NCBI GenBank assembly: GCA_964036045.1
Contig: OZ038388.1
Location: forward strand, 5,611,058 to 5,675,057
Length of the DNA: 64,000 nucleotides
Direction: 5' to 3'
Origin: Eutreptiella sp. 'Long Island Sound 2002'
Lineage: Eukaryota; Euglenozoa; Euglenophyceae; Eutreptiales; Eutreptiaceae
The notes below the pieces were generated by a model that saw nothing but the letters and a program-made list of their open reading frames with translations, was not told the origin of the DNA and searched no databases. The position numbers were made by a program, and so were the translations under genes. Shown piece after piece: positions 55,001-64,000 of this stretch; position 1 is the first letter of the stretch, and the number at the start of each line of letters is the position of its first letter.

Positions 55001-57630
55001 ATTTCAAACTCAGCAGATACAGCCTGATTTCAAACGTGCATTCTGGGGACAGCATCCCTGACAGTCAATCAGGCTCAACATTCCCACAACAAAACACAGT
55101 GTGGAACCAAACCAGAGTGAGCATATCATGCTGGACCAGGGGCTGTGCAAAGAGTAGCAAACATGGTTTTGTTCAGAGCAGAGAAATTGTGCATGCCATG
55201 GGTCAGCAGACATTCCGTGGCTTGTGGCTGCCTCCCCCCATTCAGCTCCAACAAACGTCAGTGGGGGTCTGTGCACACTGCACACACAGCATGCACTTTC
55301 CAGGGCAAATTTTGGGAAAGTTAAGGGGAGATCAGGTTTTCATGAACATTCCTGTGGTATGCACTCCCCTAAAAAAGCTAAAAAGCCCCATATCGGATCC
55401 ATTACAATTGATCCATTGTAGCCCAGCCCTGCTCCACGGCACCTCCAGGGCCATACTACCACCATCCACAGATGCACTACAATCTCAGGCTCACTCGTGG
55501 TCCTTTGTGGCCCAGTTGAATTCTGAGCTTTGGCTGTCATTGTCCTCTCAGTAGGCCAACCTCAAAAATTGGCTCCTGCCTATGGGTCACAGTGAGGCAT
55601 GATGTGGTCTTCAGCTGGGGCATGATGTGGTCTTCAGCTGTCTAGTGGTGACATTTTCGGCACTTGAGGCTTGGAGCACCAATGAGTACATCCTTGCCAG
55701 CTTGCCCTTCTCCTTGCAGCAACTCTGTTCAACATTCAACAAAAGAGCAAGAAAGGTGAAATTGAAGATAAAACAACAATGACACCAGTGCCATAACGTG
55801 TGGGTCTGTAGTATGGTGCCATACCAACAGTGCTCACAGCACACTACACACACACCCTTGTCCCCTAATCCTACAGCAGACCCCTCAACCGAACCATGCC
55901 TCCCCCAGAATCCAACATTTTTGACCCATTCCCTTACTCCAGAGACTGTCATAGTGTCTTGGCCATGATTATCATCCATTGACCTGTCTCCTCTGCGGTC
56001 ATCTTTGTCCAGTATTTACCTTGACAACTTGCGGCCCATGCTCTACACCTCAGTGATATCAGGTACAGTCAAGTGCAACACTACATTGTAGTTGTATTCC
56101 CATGGCGCAGGTGTGAGATAGCATTGCAACTGGTGTGCACCTGCCAACAATAGTGACACGGGTCATTTCAGTAAGACAGGAGAATAAACGATGATATTAA
56201 GGCATGACAAAGCCAGGGGCAAATGTGGTACTCAAGATACTGGGTGCATGTAGCCGAAAAAATCGCTTAGGCTCCAACACTTCTGCTGGACAATTCACGC
56301 GGGCGATCCGCCAATGAAAGAAATGGGCAAGAATCTTGAATGGGAAATCAGAGTGTGGTAAAGCAGGAGAGAGTGGAATTAGGGCCCTGAATCAACCAGC
56401 CACCCTCAGTTTTTGACTGTGGAGATATGGTTCGCACAGGTGTGCACTCCTGCAGCAGACACATCATGTTAGCCCCGACAACGTGGCTCATACCATCTGA
56501 AATGTGCCGGAGGGGGCTCCACAGGCAGCGCAAGCAGTGAAAGGTGCTGCCATCCTACAGTCCCGCCAGCTGCAGAGTGGAATGCCTCCGACATGCCACC
56601 AACATGCAGCGTAGGTCGCGTGCAGGAAAAAGTGTAACTCGCGTGCTTTTTTTTTGGCGTAAGTCGCGTGCGGAAATCAGTGACAAAAAGTGGCACCATG
56701 TAGCCAATGATGCCACGTTCCTCTGGACAGCCCCCATCAAAAAGAAAAACAGTCACCAGCAGCCCCACCTCAACTCAGAGTACTCAAATGTATAGTAAAT
56801 TAATTAATTGGAAGGTCGATGCAATGTTCGTTGCGAAAACGCAGCACACTTGTCACAGAACTGCCCAAGTCTTCTTCAGCATCGTATCTCCACAACAACA
56901 GACCCCAATCGAGCGCTCAAAGGCTGAAATCATGCAAGACACACAGGTGCCCTGATGCGCACATGGACAATTTGCCATGCCACAACTGCCGGCAACTGAT
57001 GCTTGACGGTGGCAACACAGTTGACACAAGCAGATCATCAGTCACTATTTCAAGAAGTACCTAATGATGACTGTCGTCTCCACCTCCGTGAGCTCTGTCC
57101 ATGCCCACGATCAGGCAGGGACGGCATGGCTGCATATTGAATTGCACAGGATGCACCAGAGGCAGGCTGTGCAGTGCAACTCCTCATCACAGCCCGTCCA
57201 CGCGTCACAACACTTAATGTGCACAAGAGCGCCAACTGGTGCTCAGCTCTGTGCAGTGAAGTGCTGCTGCACCGCGGACAACCATTCTCCCGCTCAGTTT
57301 ATACCCTTGTCGCTGGCCTACTAGGATGGGCCCACAACAGGTTTGGGAAGCTGCTCTTTGGGCTAGGATGCACCAGGACCGAAGGTACCACAAGACGGCC
57401 ACATCATCAACATGTTTGGGGAACGTGCTTTCAATGTGAGGCAGTGTGCCCAAGCACCTCGACATGCAGCGTACGATTGCAGTCTGCCTGCGCTGGGCAC
57501 GCTCCGTGTGCATGCTGTGCCCACCCTCCCCTGGTCAGCTGCACATTATTTCGCCACAGCAAATTGAATAAAATGGTCATCCAGAGGCCCAACAATTAAT
57601 GCAGGTTTCCACGTTCACTGCCACCGAACT
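52081..57630. other. Non-coding region with one SINE-like head; no gene recognised
   Basis: ORFs here are all short (longest 172 codons at 55,036-55,554) and show no domain-like pattern. A gtcgcgtgc-type motif occurs three times at about 56,610-56,670. Repetitive content is otherwise low. The only structured feature I can support is the tRNA-like sequence at 52,456-52,543. Confidence 0.5.
52456..52543 (+). ncRNA. tRNA-like cloverleaf, probable SINE head
   Basis: The ends pair perfectly: CTTAGCTA (52,456-52,463) with TAGCTAAG (52,536-52,543). Inside are a D-arm-like hairpin CCTAG/CTAGG (52,465-52,485), an anticodon-arm-like hairpin ACCTC/GAGGT with a 7-nt loop TTTTTGA (52,495-52,511), and a pol III B-box-like GGTTCAATTCC (52,516-52,526) in an imperfect T arm. 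Extra bases between the arms rule out a standard functional tRNA. If the loop were an anticodon loop it would read TTT (Lys). The most likely explanation is a tRNA-derived SINE or tRNA pseudogene. The body may run to about 52,680, but no tail or target duplication is clear. Confidence 0.6.
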
Positions 57631-57639
57631 CACGAACTC

Positions 57640-57900
57640 ACCAAAAAAATGAAAAAGTGGAAAAATTGAAAAATGGAGGGGAAATGGGGGGGTAATGGGG
57701 GGAACTCAGGAATATGGCGGAGAAATGCGGAAATAGCGGGCATAGCACACGGGATGTGGGTTGTGGAGGGTTGTGGCGGGATGTGGTTGAGGAAAATGGG
57801 ACAATGGGAAAATGGGACAAAAATCGGAGAAAAGGGGGAGAAACATGGGACGAAATACCCATTTTTCACAGTCCCATGTTTGTTTCATTTTCCCGGAGGT
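57640..57900. repeat. Polypurine-rich low-complexity tract
   Basis: Over about 200 bp the plus strand is mostly G and A (repeated gggaaaatggg-like motifs), ending near a complementary cattttccc. A similar tract is at 60,330-60,570. Such mirror-like purine runs can form triplexes or hairpins. ORFs across it are low-complexity artefacts. Confidence 0.6.
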
Positions 57901-59180
57901 CGAAGATCTTCCGCACAGTTCCTTTTTTAAAAATCAGCTCACAGCACTCACTGACAGAAAAGTGGGAACGATTGCCACTCACCAACACTCACCACGGCGG
58001 CCAGTGCAGATGCTTGCGAAAGCCACCCTGGTCCAATGTATCAAACCCTTGCACCCCAAAGTCCACGCTGCCCGAATGCGCCCATGCACTGGGCGGCGGC
58101 TATTCCGATGCAGAGCAATACTGAGTGCCAGGCTCTGGGCCTCAACGGCAACTGCCGTCTCCCACACAACAGCGTTGCAGAGTATAGATGCGGTGCGGTC
58201 CACGATGCCAGACCCCACACACGCGCAATATGGCCCCCGTCAGCACACCGGCCACCCCCGTCCCGGCGTCTTCTGTGCGGGACCCCTGCGGCCCCTGCCC
58301 CGCGTGTGCGATGAGCCCAGGGCATATGGCCAATGGCAAAGGCTACAGACAGTGGCTCAGGGGGAGCAGGGCCCTGCCTCACAACCAGAACTGCGCGACT
58401 GTGAGTCCAAGCGAGGCACAGTCGGACGGTCTACACTGGCATGCCCCGGAGGAAGAGGATCGCGGTGATAATGCTGTTGCGTTTTGCGCAGGGGCATGGC
58501 TGGACTGGGGTGCCAAAGAACGTACCTATGGGACGCTGCGACATGATATCTGCACTACAGGGAAGAAGTGATACGCGTGGAATGACCAAAGAACCCTGCT
58601 TTAGGTGCGCCGAAGGCGTGGGAGAAGAAAACTGGCCCAAACAAAAAAGGTTCCCCGAACCCTGATTCTTACGTGATTCAGAGCGAGGGGGGAGGGGGGG
58701 AGGGGGCCCAGGGAGGAGACCCCCCCAATGCCGAAATGAAAATCAAAGCAATGCCCTGCCCCCCCCCCCCCATCCACCCGCCAACCCCAACGACGCGACC
58801 GACTGGGAGCACTGGGCGAGCAGCGCACCAGGGATTTCGGGTCGGACTTGTGCGCTGCACAGAGGGTCTTGCCCCGCTGCCCCCCCCCTCCCACACACAC
58901 GACTCCCCCTTGCCCCCACCGTATGCCCCATCAGAGGTTTGGTGAGGCAGCAGCAAGTGTTGCATCCGGGACAAAAAGCCCCCATTCCGGGGCTCCCCTG
59001 ACCTGTGGTGGTATGCGGGTCAGCCGCAAGATCCAGGCCGTGGCCTGCCTGGGTCTTGCGGAGAAGGGACTTGAGGTGGGGACCAGCGCGCTCCGCCCGA
59101 CCGTTGGTCTGCGAACGGTGCACCCGGCGGCAGGCCATAAGGGGCGAGGGGCCAGTCGTCCTCCACCTCTCGCTACGGGC
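57901..59180. other. GC-richer spacer with homopolymers; no confident gene
   Basis: Overlapping ORFs up to 218 codons exist in several frames but none has a recognisable motif. Runs of C (58,759-58,771) and G-rich stretches interrupt it. On the minus strand a pyrimidine-rich acceptor-like site near 58,560 and a GTACGT donor-like site near 58,525 could flank a very small exon. Evidence is too thin to call one. Confidence 0.35.
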
Positions 59181-59186
59181 CGCAGC

Positions 59187-59800
59187 TCATGCGCTGCGGC
59201 GGGTGTTATATGTTTGTGGCCATCGGAATAGGATGGCTCGAAACCGGAGTCCAAAATGGGGACGTCCTCGCGAACAGTACAAGTCAAAGTCCACCCGAAT
59301 GACAGCACGGGCCCAAACCACACATGACTGTGGTCTGTGGTGGATCTGGGGCTGAGGCTGAGATCCTGGCCATAAAGCTGTCGATGGGGATGGGGTTAGC
59401 AGGCGAATGGGGGGGGGGGGGGATGGGGAGGCGGCAGGGGAGGGGGCACAAGGTTGGCCTGGGGCGCGGGCGGGGCCAGATGGGGCTGAGGGCGGGGATG
59501 GGAATGGGAAAGGGATGGGGTGAAGGCATGGCGCCGTGGACCGTAGATTGCGCGGGCAGAAGATCGCGGTGTTCAGTATATCCAGGGCCTCAGTCATCAT
59601 GGCTTCGCAGAGAGCGCCATGTCGATGCGTCGTCCAGAACCCCAACTCCAAAGACGGGATCGTGACGCCTCAGGGCATCACTTCGCTGCGGATTTCTCTG
59701 ATGCGGTTCCAGTACTTCGTATTCTGCTTCACGTATGAGTCAATCACCTCCTGCTTGAGGGCGTGCTGACGCGTGCTGGGCTGCACAACGGGCTGCGGCA
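59187..59800 (-). pseudogene. Coding-like segment with one in-frame TGA, unknown product
   Basis: On the minus strand one frame runs from about 59,800 to 59,187 with a single TGA at 59,670-59,672 (CCC TGA GGC). The upstream part has a charged helical look (ALKQEVIDSYVKQNTKYW). The part after the stop reads GALCEAMMTEALDILNTAIF and then a Pro/Ser-rich low-complexity stretch. The helical patches look protein-like; the stop could be a CGA-to-TGA change at CpG or lie in an intron. I do not recognise the family. It may belong with the exon-like patch at 62,590-62,746. Confidence 0.3.
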
Positions 59801-60329
59801 CTGCGCGACAAAATGGTTGGGTGGAGCCGGGGGCGGGGGGTTGTCACTGCAATCTGCCCTGACCATCAGTGCGGATCCATGCGACGCTCCTGCCATCGTG
59901 ACCCGCAACAACCGACAAGACGGTCATCAGCAAAAAATGACCAGTGAAAACAGAACCGACAACCGACAACCGACAACAACCGCCCAAGTGTCAACCAAAA
60001 GCGTTCCAGCCGCTCATGAAGATCACACATGCCAGCAATCCACCCAACATAGAGTGTTCCCCACTTCTCCAGCACAGCATGACGCCGCAACAGCCCAGAA
60101 GCTCCTGCCCAGCAGGCCCGAGGCGCACAGACAAATGGATTAGCTGCATCACCTCCGGTTGTCAAGAACCGGCACCCAGACCTGAAGCCAGGGACCATTC
60201 CTCGTTGGAGGGTCCCTGGCTGAAGCCAGACCACTGACCACTGCTCTGTGGCACTGCGGATTGTGTAAGCTGGTCTGCGCGTGTCAATGGCAGAGTCTCG
60301 AAGGTTTTGCAGTGCCGATGGCGAATCCC

Positions 60330-60570
60330 CTCTGGAAAATAGGGGGAAATGGGAATTTTGGGGGGGAACAGTGGACAAACGGTGGGAAAATGGGGGAAAT
60401 GGGGAGGAGTGGGAAGGAATGCGGGGGGGGGGGGGGGGATAACAGGGGGAGGACTGGAAAAGGCGTGGTGCACAAAGAGAAAAACGGAGGCAAACGGAGG
60501 AAAACCGCACCAAATTTCCGATCATCACCGTTTCTACGGTTTCCATTCTTCCCATTTTCCCTGAGGGTCT
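60330..60570. repeat. Second polypurine tract with 16-G run and complementary end
   Basis: Purine-rich gggaaaatggggg motifs are followed by 16 consecutive G (60,423-60,438). Further on comes a complementary cccattttccc (about 60,550), so the ends could pair. It resembles the tract at 57,640-57,900 in motif and in having a complementary end. Confidence 0.55.
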
Positions 60571-60846
60571 GATGGGAAATTGGCGCTTCCTACCATCGCC
60601 CTGTTGAACACATGATATCCAAATATCCGCAGTGGAAAAAATTTTGGGGGGGGGGGGGAAGGTATCCGCAGGTCCCCGAAAAATCGGGTACAAAGGAGCC
60701 GTGTTCACAGGAACAGGGACTCCATGCTGATGGCGGACATTTTGTATGGATCTCCTTACTTGGCCTGACGGGCCTGAGAACCCAAAAATCTTTAAAAGAT
60801 TCTATAGTGATAGTGCACATGAGTGGTATTATGGGGTGAATCCTGT

Positions 60847-60866
60847 GATTCGCCTAAAGGCGAATC
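60847..60866. repeat. Perfect 8-bp-stem hairpin
   Basis: GATTCGCC-TAAA-GGCGAATC is a perfect inverted repeat with a 4-nt loop. A flanking gtgaatcctgt copy extends the similarity weakly. It is not followed by a T run and lies just before the RT fragment; its role is unknown. Confidence 0.7.
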
Positions 60867-60962
60867 CCTTGATTGCAGTGATAAGGCCTTTCTGAGACTT
60901 ATTGAACGAAAGGTGCAGAATTTAGGGGGAATGGCAGGAATCCAGGGCAAGGTCTATACGCA

Positions 60963-61500
60963 TTGTGCATCGGTTACGGTGTACCACTGACCGTTGAGCA
61001 ACTGGGTACCAGTTTTACCTCCCTCCAGTTCCAAATTCTGTGCGTTGACTCAAACATACATTGGGGACTAAAAAACAAATGCCTCCTGTCTCACTTAACA
61101 AACCGGTTGCCACTGTCTCGATACCTTGCCGCCAACTCCATGTATGCCAAAAGGGTGATTCAAGGTATGTTACACAACTTACTGGGTCTTTCTTCCTCCC
61201 TGCAAACACATCCCTCCATATTCCTTTCCAACTTGAGTCACACAATTTGGGAGATGCGACGGAACAATTATCCGACGTCCTGGTGGTTACCTAAAGTCCA
61301 TACCACTTACCGATGCTTCTCCCACTCTTCCCTACCCCCCTGGAAAGAGTTCTTTGCTAATATTGTCAACGTACCTACACAGTTTTGTGTGAGGAGGGAG
61401 TTCTTTATCAAAATTCACATTGCTTTCTTTTTCCATCAGCATGATATTGGCATTCTGAGATGCCAATTTTCCTCCTATCGTAATGAACCAGGAACGCAAC
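60963..61500 (+). pseudogene. Decayed reverse transcriptase fragment (palm end/thumb)
   Basis: The translated frame shows the pattern found just after the RT catalytic core in many protist non-LTR/Penelope-like and group-II-like RTs. There is a CVDSNIHW strand, then LPLSRYLAANSMYAKRVIQG, then a helix, then WEMRRNNYPTSWW. That corresponds to the conserved series 'S..HP..KR....g...R......S.....f.....L..RGYP'. No catalytic xxDD box is present upstream in frame and there is no ATG (the frame opens at TTG), so this is a remnant. The frame runs into the inverted-repeat element at 61,511. The assignment rests on motif pattern only. Confidence 0.45.
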
Positions 61501-61510
61501 CAGGCTTCGT

Positions 61511-61611
61511 TTATAAGAGGGGGGGGGGGTATTTTGGAAAAGACCCACCCACCCAACTTTGGACCCACCCACCCAACTTTGGACCCACCCAGACCCCCCC
61601 CCCTCTTATAA
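61511..61611. mobile_element. 101-bp MITE-like element with TTATAAGAG terminal inverted repeats
   Basis: The ends are perfect inverted repeats: TTATAAGAG followed by a G run (61,511-61,529), and a C run followed by CTCTTATAA (61,594-61,611). The interior holds two near-identical copies of actttggacccacccaccc. The flanking TTATAA may include a TA or TTA-type target duplication. It interrupts the RT-fragment frame. Confidence 0.6.
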
Positions 61612-61852
61612 TTCTGTGGGGAGCATTTTTTGTGAACCAAATTGAAGCCAAGGCGCTCTCCCGGGTTAGGCATCCCCAAAGGGTGACACACCAAAAATTC
61701 TATTGCCTTTGGCAGTGCACCTCGAAGAGAGGTTGACAGTCAGCCATTCAGTCCCTGCGCCAGGCCAGCAGTAAGTTAGACAGAAACACACAGTTTGGGT
61801 TTTTTGTCAGTGGCAGATGCGTCCCCAAGCAGTGGGGCGAGACCCACTTCTG

Positions 61853-61927
61853 ACCGAGGAGTGGCCGAACGGTAATGCAGTCCTGCAGAGTCTTTTGGGT
61901 CGCCGGTTCGAACCCTGGTGCTGAATT
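61853..61927 (+). ncRNA. tRNA-like sequence (A and B boxes), plus strand
   Basis: An A-box-like GTGGCCGAACGG (61,861-61,872) and a B-box-like GGTTCGAACCC (61,905-61,915) lie 32 bp apart, the right spacing for an internal pol III promoter. The acceptor and T stems do not pair well, so this is not a functional tRNA; a SINE head or tRNA pseudogene is more likely. Confidence 0.45.
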
Positions 61928-61956
61928 TGACACCTCCGCTGCCGCCGCCGCCAAAT

Positions 61957-62035
61957 GTCAGCAGACCAGGATTCGAACCACCGACCGAAAACTTTGCGTC
62001 GGCTGCGCTACCATTCGACCTGCAGTTGTGTGATT
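61957..62035 (-). ncRNA. tRNA-like sequence, minus strand, related to the 61,853 copy
   Basis: On the minus strand a TGGTAGCGCAG A-box-like motif (62,003-62,013) and a perfect B-box GGTTCGAATCC (61,969-61,979) flank a CCGAC/GTCGG stem. Alignment by eye from GCAG to CCTGGT shows it is a diverged copy of the plus-strand sequence next to it. The two are therefore an inverted pair about 40 bp apart. Confidence 0.45.
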
Positions 62036-62589
62036 GCCACCTGCACACCTGCCACATGGACAACGACACAACAGAAAGGGGCACTAGCAAACAGCCAGAC
62101 AAGGCTCCTGTGACCAAAGAAAGAAGGTGTGGCAGGAGCCCAACCCAGAAAACCCTCAGAATGATAAGAGGGGAGGGGGGGTCCAGAGCTTTAGACCCAC
62201 CCACCCGGCTGAAGACCCACCCACCCAGACCCCCCCCCCATTGCAAAATAGCTCTTATAAACGAAGCCTGAACGCAACACCCCATGAAATGAAGGGGTGT
62301 CACGCTTCGCACTGCATTCCCGGTGCTGCGACCGGAGAACACCAAGGAGACCCGCATGTTGAGGCCCCCTCCAGGGCACCGGGGGCGTTCAGGTGTGGGC
62401 CTAACGGAGCTCCGTTTTGTAGGAGTCAGGGGGGCGGCGTCCACCCTCGCCTCTGTTCTGTGACGTGAACCAGCCTCACCAACGGTTTCGGAAAAAATCG
62501 ACGTTTCGAAAATTTTCCGGTGCCACTCAACCGCCCAACAGGAATCTCGGGGCTGTCGAGGGCCCATGGCCCAGGCATGGGCCACACAC

Positions 62590-62746
62590 CAGTCTCGGAG
62601 ACAAAGCCCTTCCAGCGTTCAGCCCGCACCGCTGGGTCCCGGATGCACTCGTTGATGAAAGGCTCGTTCATGTACTCCAGATTCCATCCCATGGGGTATT
62701 TGCCACGCGCCCCGTTGATGACCCCTACAGTCTGGAAGCCATAAAC
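62590..62746 (-). CDS. Possible internal exon (52 codons), unknown protein
   Basis: The minus strand has an AG acceptor (cgttgcag) just before VYGFQTVGVINGARGKYPMG and a GTGTGT donor right after FVSET. Between them is an open frame with many G/C-ending codons and natural-looking composition (WNLEYMNEPFINECIRDP, AERWKGF). The frame remains open past the donor but its composition changes. I do not recognise the family. It may be part of the same gene or pseudogene as the patch at 59,187-59,800, with intervening insertions. Confidence 0.3.
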
Positions 62747-62749
62747 CTG

Positions 62750-64000
62750 CAACGGATGTGGGGATGCAGGGGACCCGCAGCATCAGAGGGTTGCAGAGAG
62801 GCATCCCGTCAAACAGGCGTAGGATGAGGGTTGCGGACACCAATTTCCTCTTGGACGGGGGGGGGGGGGGGGATTTCTGGACCGAAACCCCAAGGAACGG
62901 GTGATGCCATTCGGAGCGAAACGGCGCAAAAACAGGGCACAACTCATGTGTGATATTGCCACGGCAACATCATGGGGTACGCACACGCTTCATTTGGATT
63001 GGCCTTTTGGATTGGCTTTCTGCAATCCAGTGTATTGGATGAGCCCATTCACTCATCGCCGATTTTGGTAATGGGTCTAGAAACTGATTTTCAAGTGCAG
63101 CCACCTTGCACAGTGCCAGCCATCCCATCAGGATGCCATGAATTGGCTTATTCTATCAGAACACTGGGCACAGTGAAGAAAGCTATCACATGGAACACCC
63201 CCGATGGCTGCATCCATTTGAGGTATGAAAACGGTTTGTGAAACAGACTTCTCTTAACAACGGTGCTTCGACCTTTGCACCCCTTCACCTTTTCAACCTT
63301 TGCACAATAATTTTCCGTCCTGGCCGGTTCAGGCCAAGGGTGCATTTCCTAAAAGAATTGTCACAACCTCATTGCTTTCTGAGGCTTAACGGGACACGAC
63401 ATGTGGTTTGTGCTTGGCCTGCATCAGCCAACAATCTTTGGACGGTATCGGCCGTTGATGATGGGCTCGACAGTGATTTCCAAATCTTCGAACGGAAATA
63501 CAATCTTGAGTGCATGTCTCTTGAAGCAATTTAGTTGCATAAGTTAAAAATTCTTGGGCGATGTTGGCTACAGTTTGATTCCGTTGTCGCGCCGGCGTGC
63601 CTGTGGCGCACTGCTGCGACTGCCGAAAATGAACGATTTCTAAGTCTTCTTAGGCAAAAAACGGCAGAGAACATACCGTACACCAAAACACGTTTTGTTC
63701 ACGTCAGCTGCACCGGCTCATGTTTTTGGTGGTAACTCTCTTCTAGTCCCACCTTGAATGCTTTCAATGCCCTCCATTGCCCGATGAGACATTGGGCTGT
63801 TTGAGCCATCAACAATTGATGCATAGGACAACCGTGGAAACAAGCGTTAGAGGACACAGAATGACTCCAACACCCAAAGGTTAAGATGAGAGGATTGCAA
63901 AACTCTTTATCTCACCTTGTTTTACCCAGCAATACGCTTGCCACTGCCTCCACTGCCTTCGGAGGCACTATGTCCTGCCATACCTCTCAGGGTAGGGGTA
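62750..64000. other. Non-coding flank; no gene recognised
   Basis: It contains a run of 16 G at 62,857-62,872 and otherwise unremarkable sequence. The longest ORF (98 codons, 63,238-63,534) shows no motif. Nothing else can be supported. Confidence 0.45.

Larger units (their letters stand above)
61502..62271. mobile_element. Inverted composite (foldback-like) element carrying paired tRNA-like sequences
   Basis: Left arm 61,502-61,616 and right arm 62,150-62,271 are inverted, diverged copies. aggcttcgtttataagag at the left mirrors ctcttataaacgaagcct at the right, and the inner edges (attctg / cagaat) mirror too. Each arm is itself bounded by TIR-like ends TTATAAGAG(G)n...(C)nCTCTTATAA and contains gacccacccaccc motifs. 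Between the arms lie two tRNA-like sequences in opposite orientation. No coding capacity is seen. It could be two MITE-like elements inserted in opposite orientation or one foldback element. Confidence 0.55.

Noticed and set aside
57174-57599. 141-codon plus-strand ORF as a gene
   Set aside because: It is Cys/His/Ser-rich low-complexity sequence without a recognisable motif; a competing ORF overlaps in another frame.
61853-62035. Functional tRNA genes
   Set aside because: A and B boxes are present but acceptor and T stems do not pair and the anticodon arm lengths are wrong.

Overview
This window is nuclear DNA of a eukaryote, most likely a repeat-rich unicellular alga or another protist. No bacterial operons, ribosome-binding sites, rRNA genes or ordinary single-copy genes can be recognised. 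The gag-pol proteins resemble those I associate with dinoflagellate and some green-algal assemblies. That attribution is from memory and weak.

Layout. (1) From 1 to about 20,060 lies one uninterrupted satellite of roughly 329 copies of a 61-bp unit. It begins before the window, stops abruptly, and contains nested higher-order duplications with offsets of 733, 984, 1,596 and 2,075 bp. Its minus strand is open in all three frames, which creates spurious giant ORFs. (2) From 20,061 to about 25,690 is AT-richer non-coding DNA with long poly(C)/poly(G) tracts, a degenerate ~270-bp repeat and a palindromic GCTCCT minisatellite. (3) From about 25,690 to at least 49,935 lies a plus-strand Ty3/gypsy-type element (element 2), split inside gag by a younger, complete minus-strand Ty3/gypsy LTR retrotransposon (element 1, 26,064-42,946). 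Element 1 has ~2.85-kb LTRs, TG...CA ends, a polypurine tract and a GTAT target-site duplication. (4) From 49,936 to 64,000 is mostly non-coding DNA. It holds a tRNA-like SINE head, a decayed reverse-transcriptase fragment, an inverted composite element with paired tRNA-like sequences, purine-rich tracts and a few minus-strand exon-like patches.

How the parts work together. Both retroelements carry gag, protease, an unusual extra domain (Dam-methyltransferase-like or DIRS-like), reverse transcriptase, RNase H, integrase and a C-terminal chromodomain. In both, gag and pol lie in the same frame and are separated by one stop codon followed by CGG (TAG CGG in element 1, TGA CGG in element 2). This suggests that Gag-Pol is made by stop-codon readthrough. 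Element 1 has a second in-frame TAG in RNase H, so this copy is probably not autonomous although its LTRs are about 99% identical. Chromodomain elements beside a long satellite suggest heterochromatin, perhaps pericentromeric, but that is inference.
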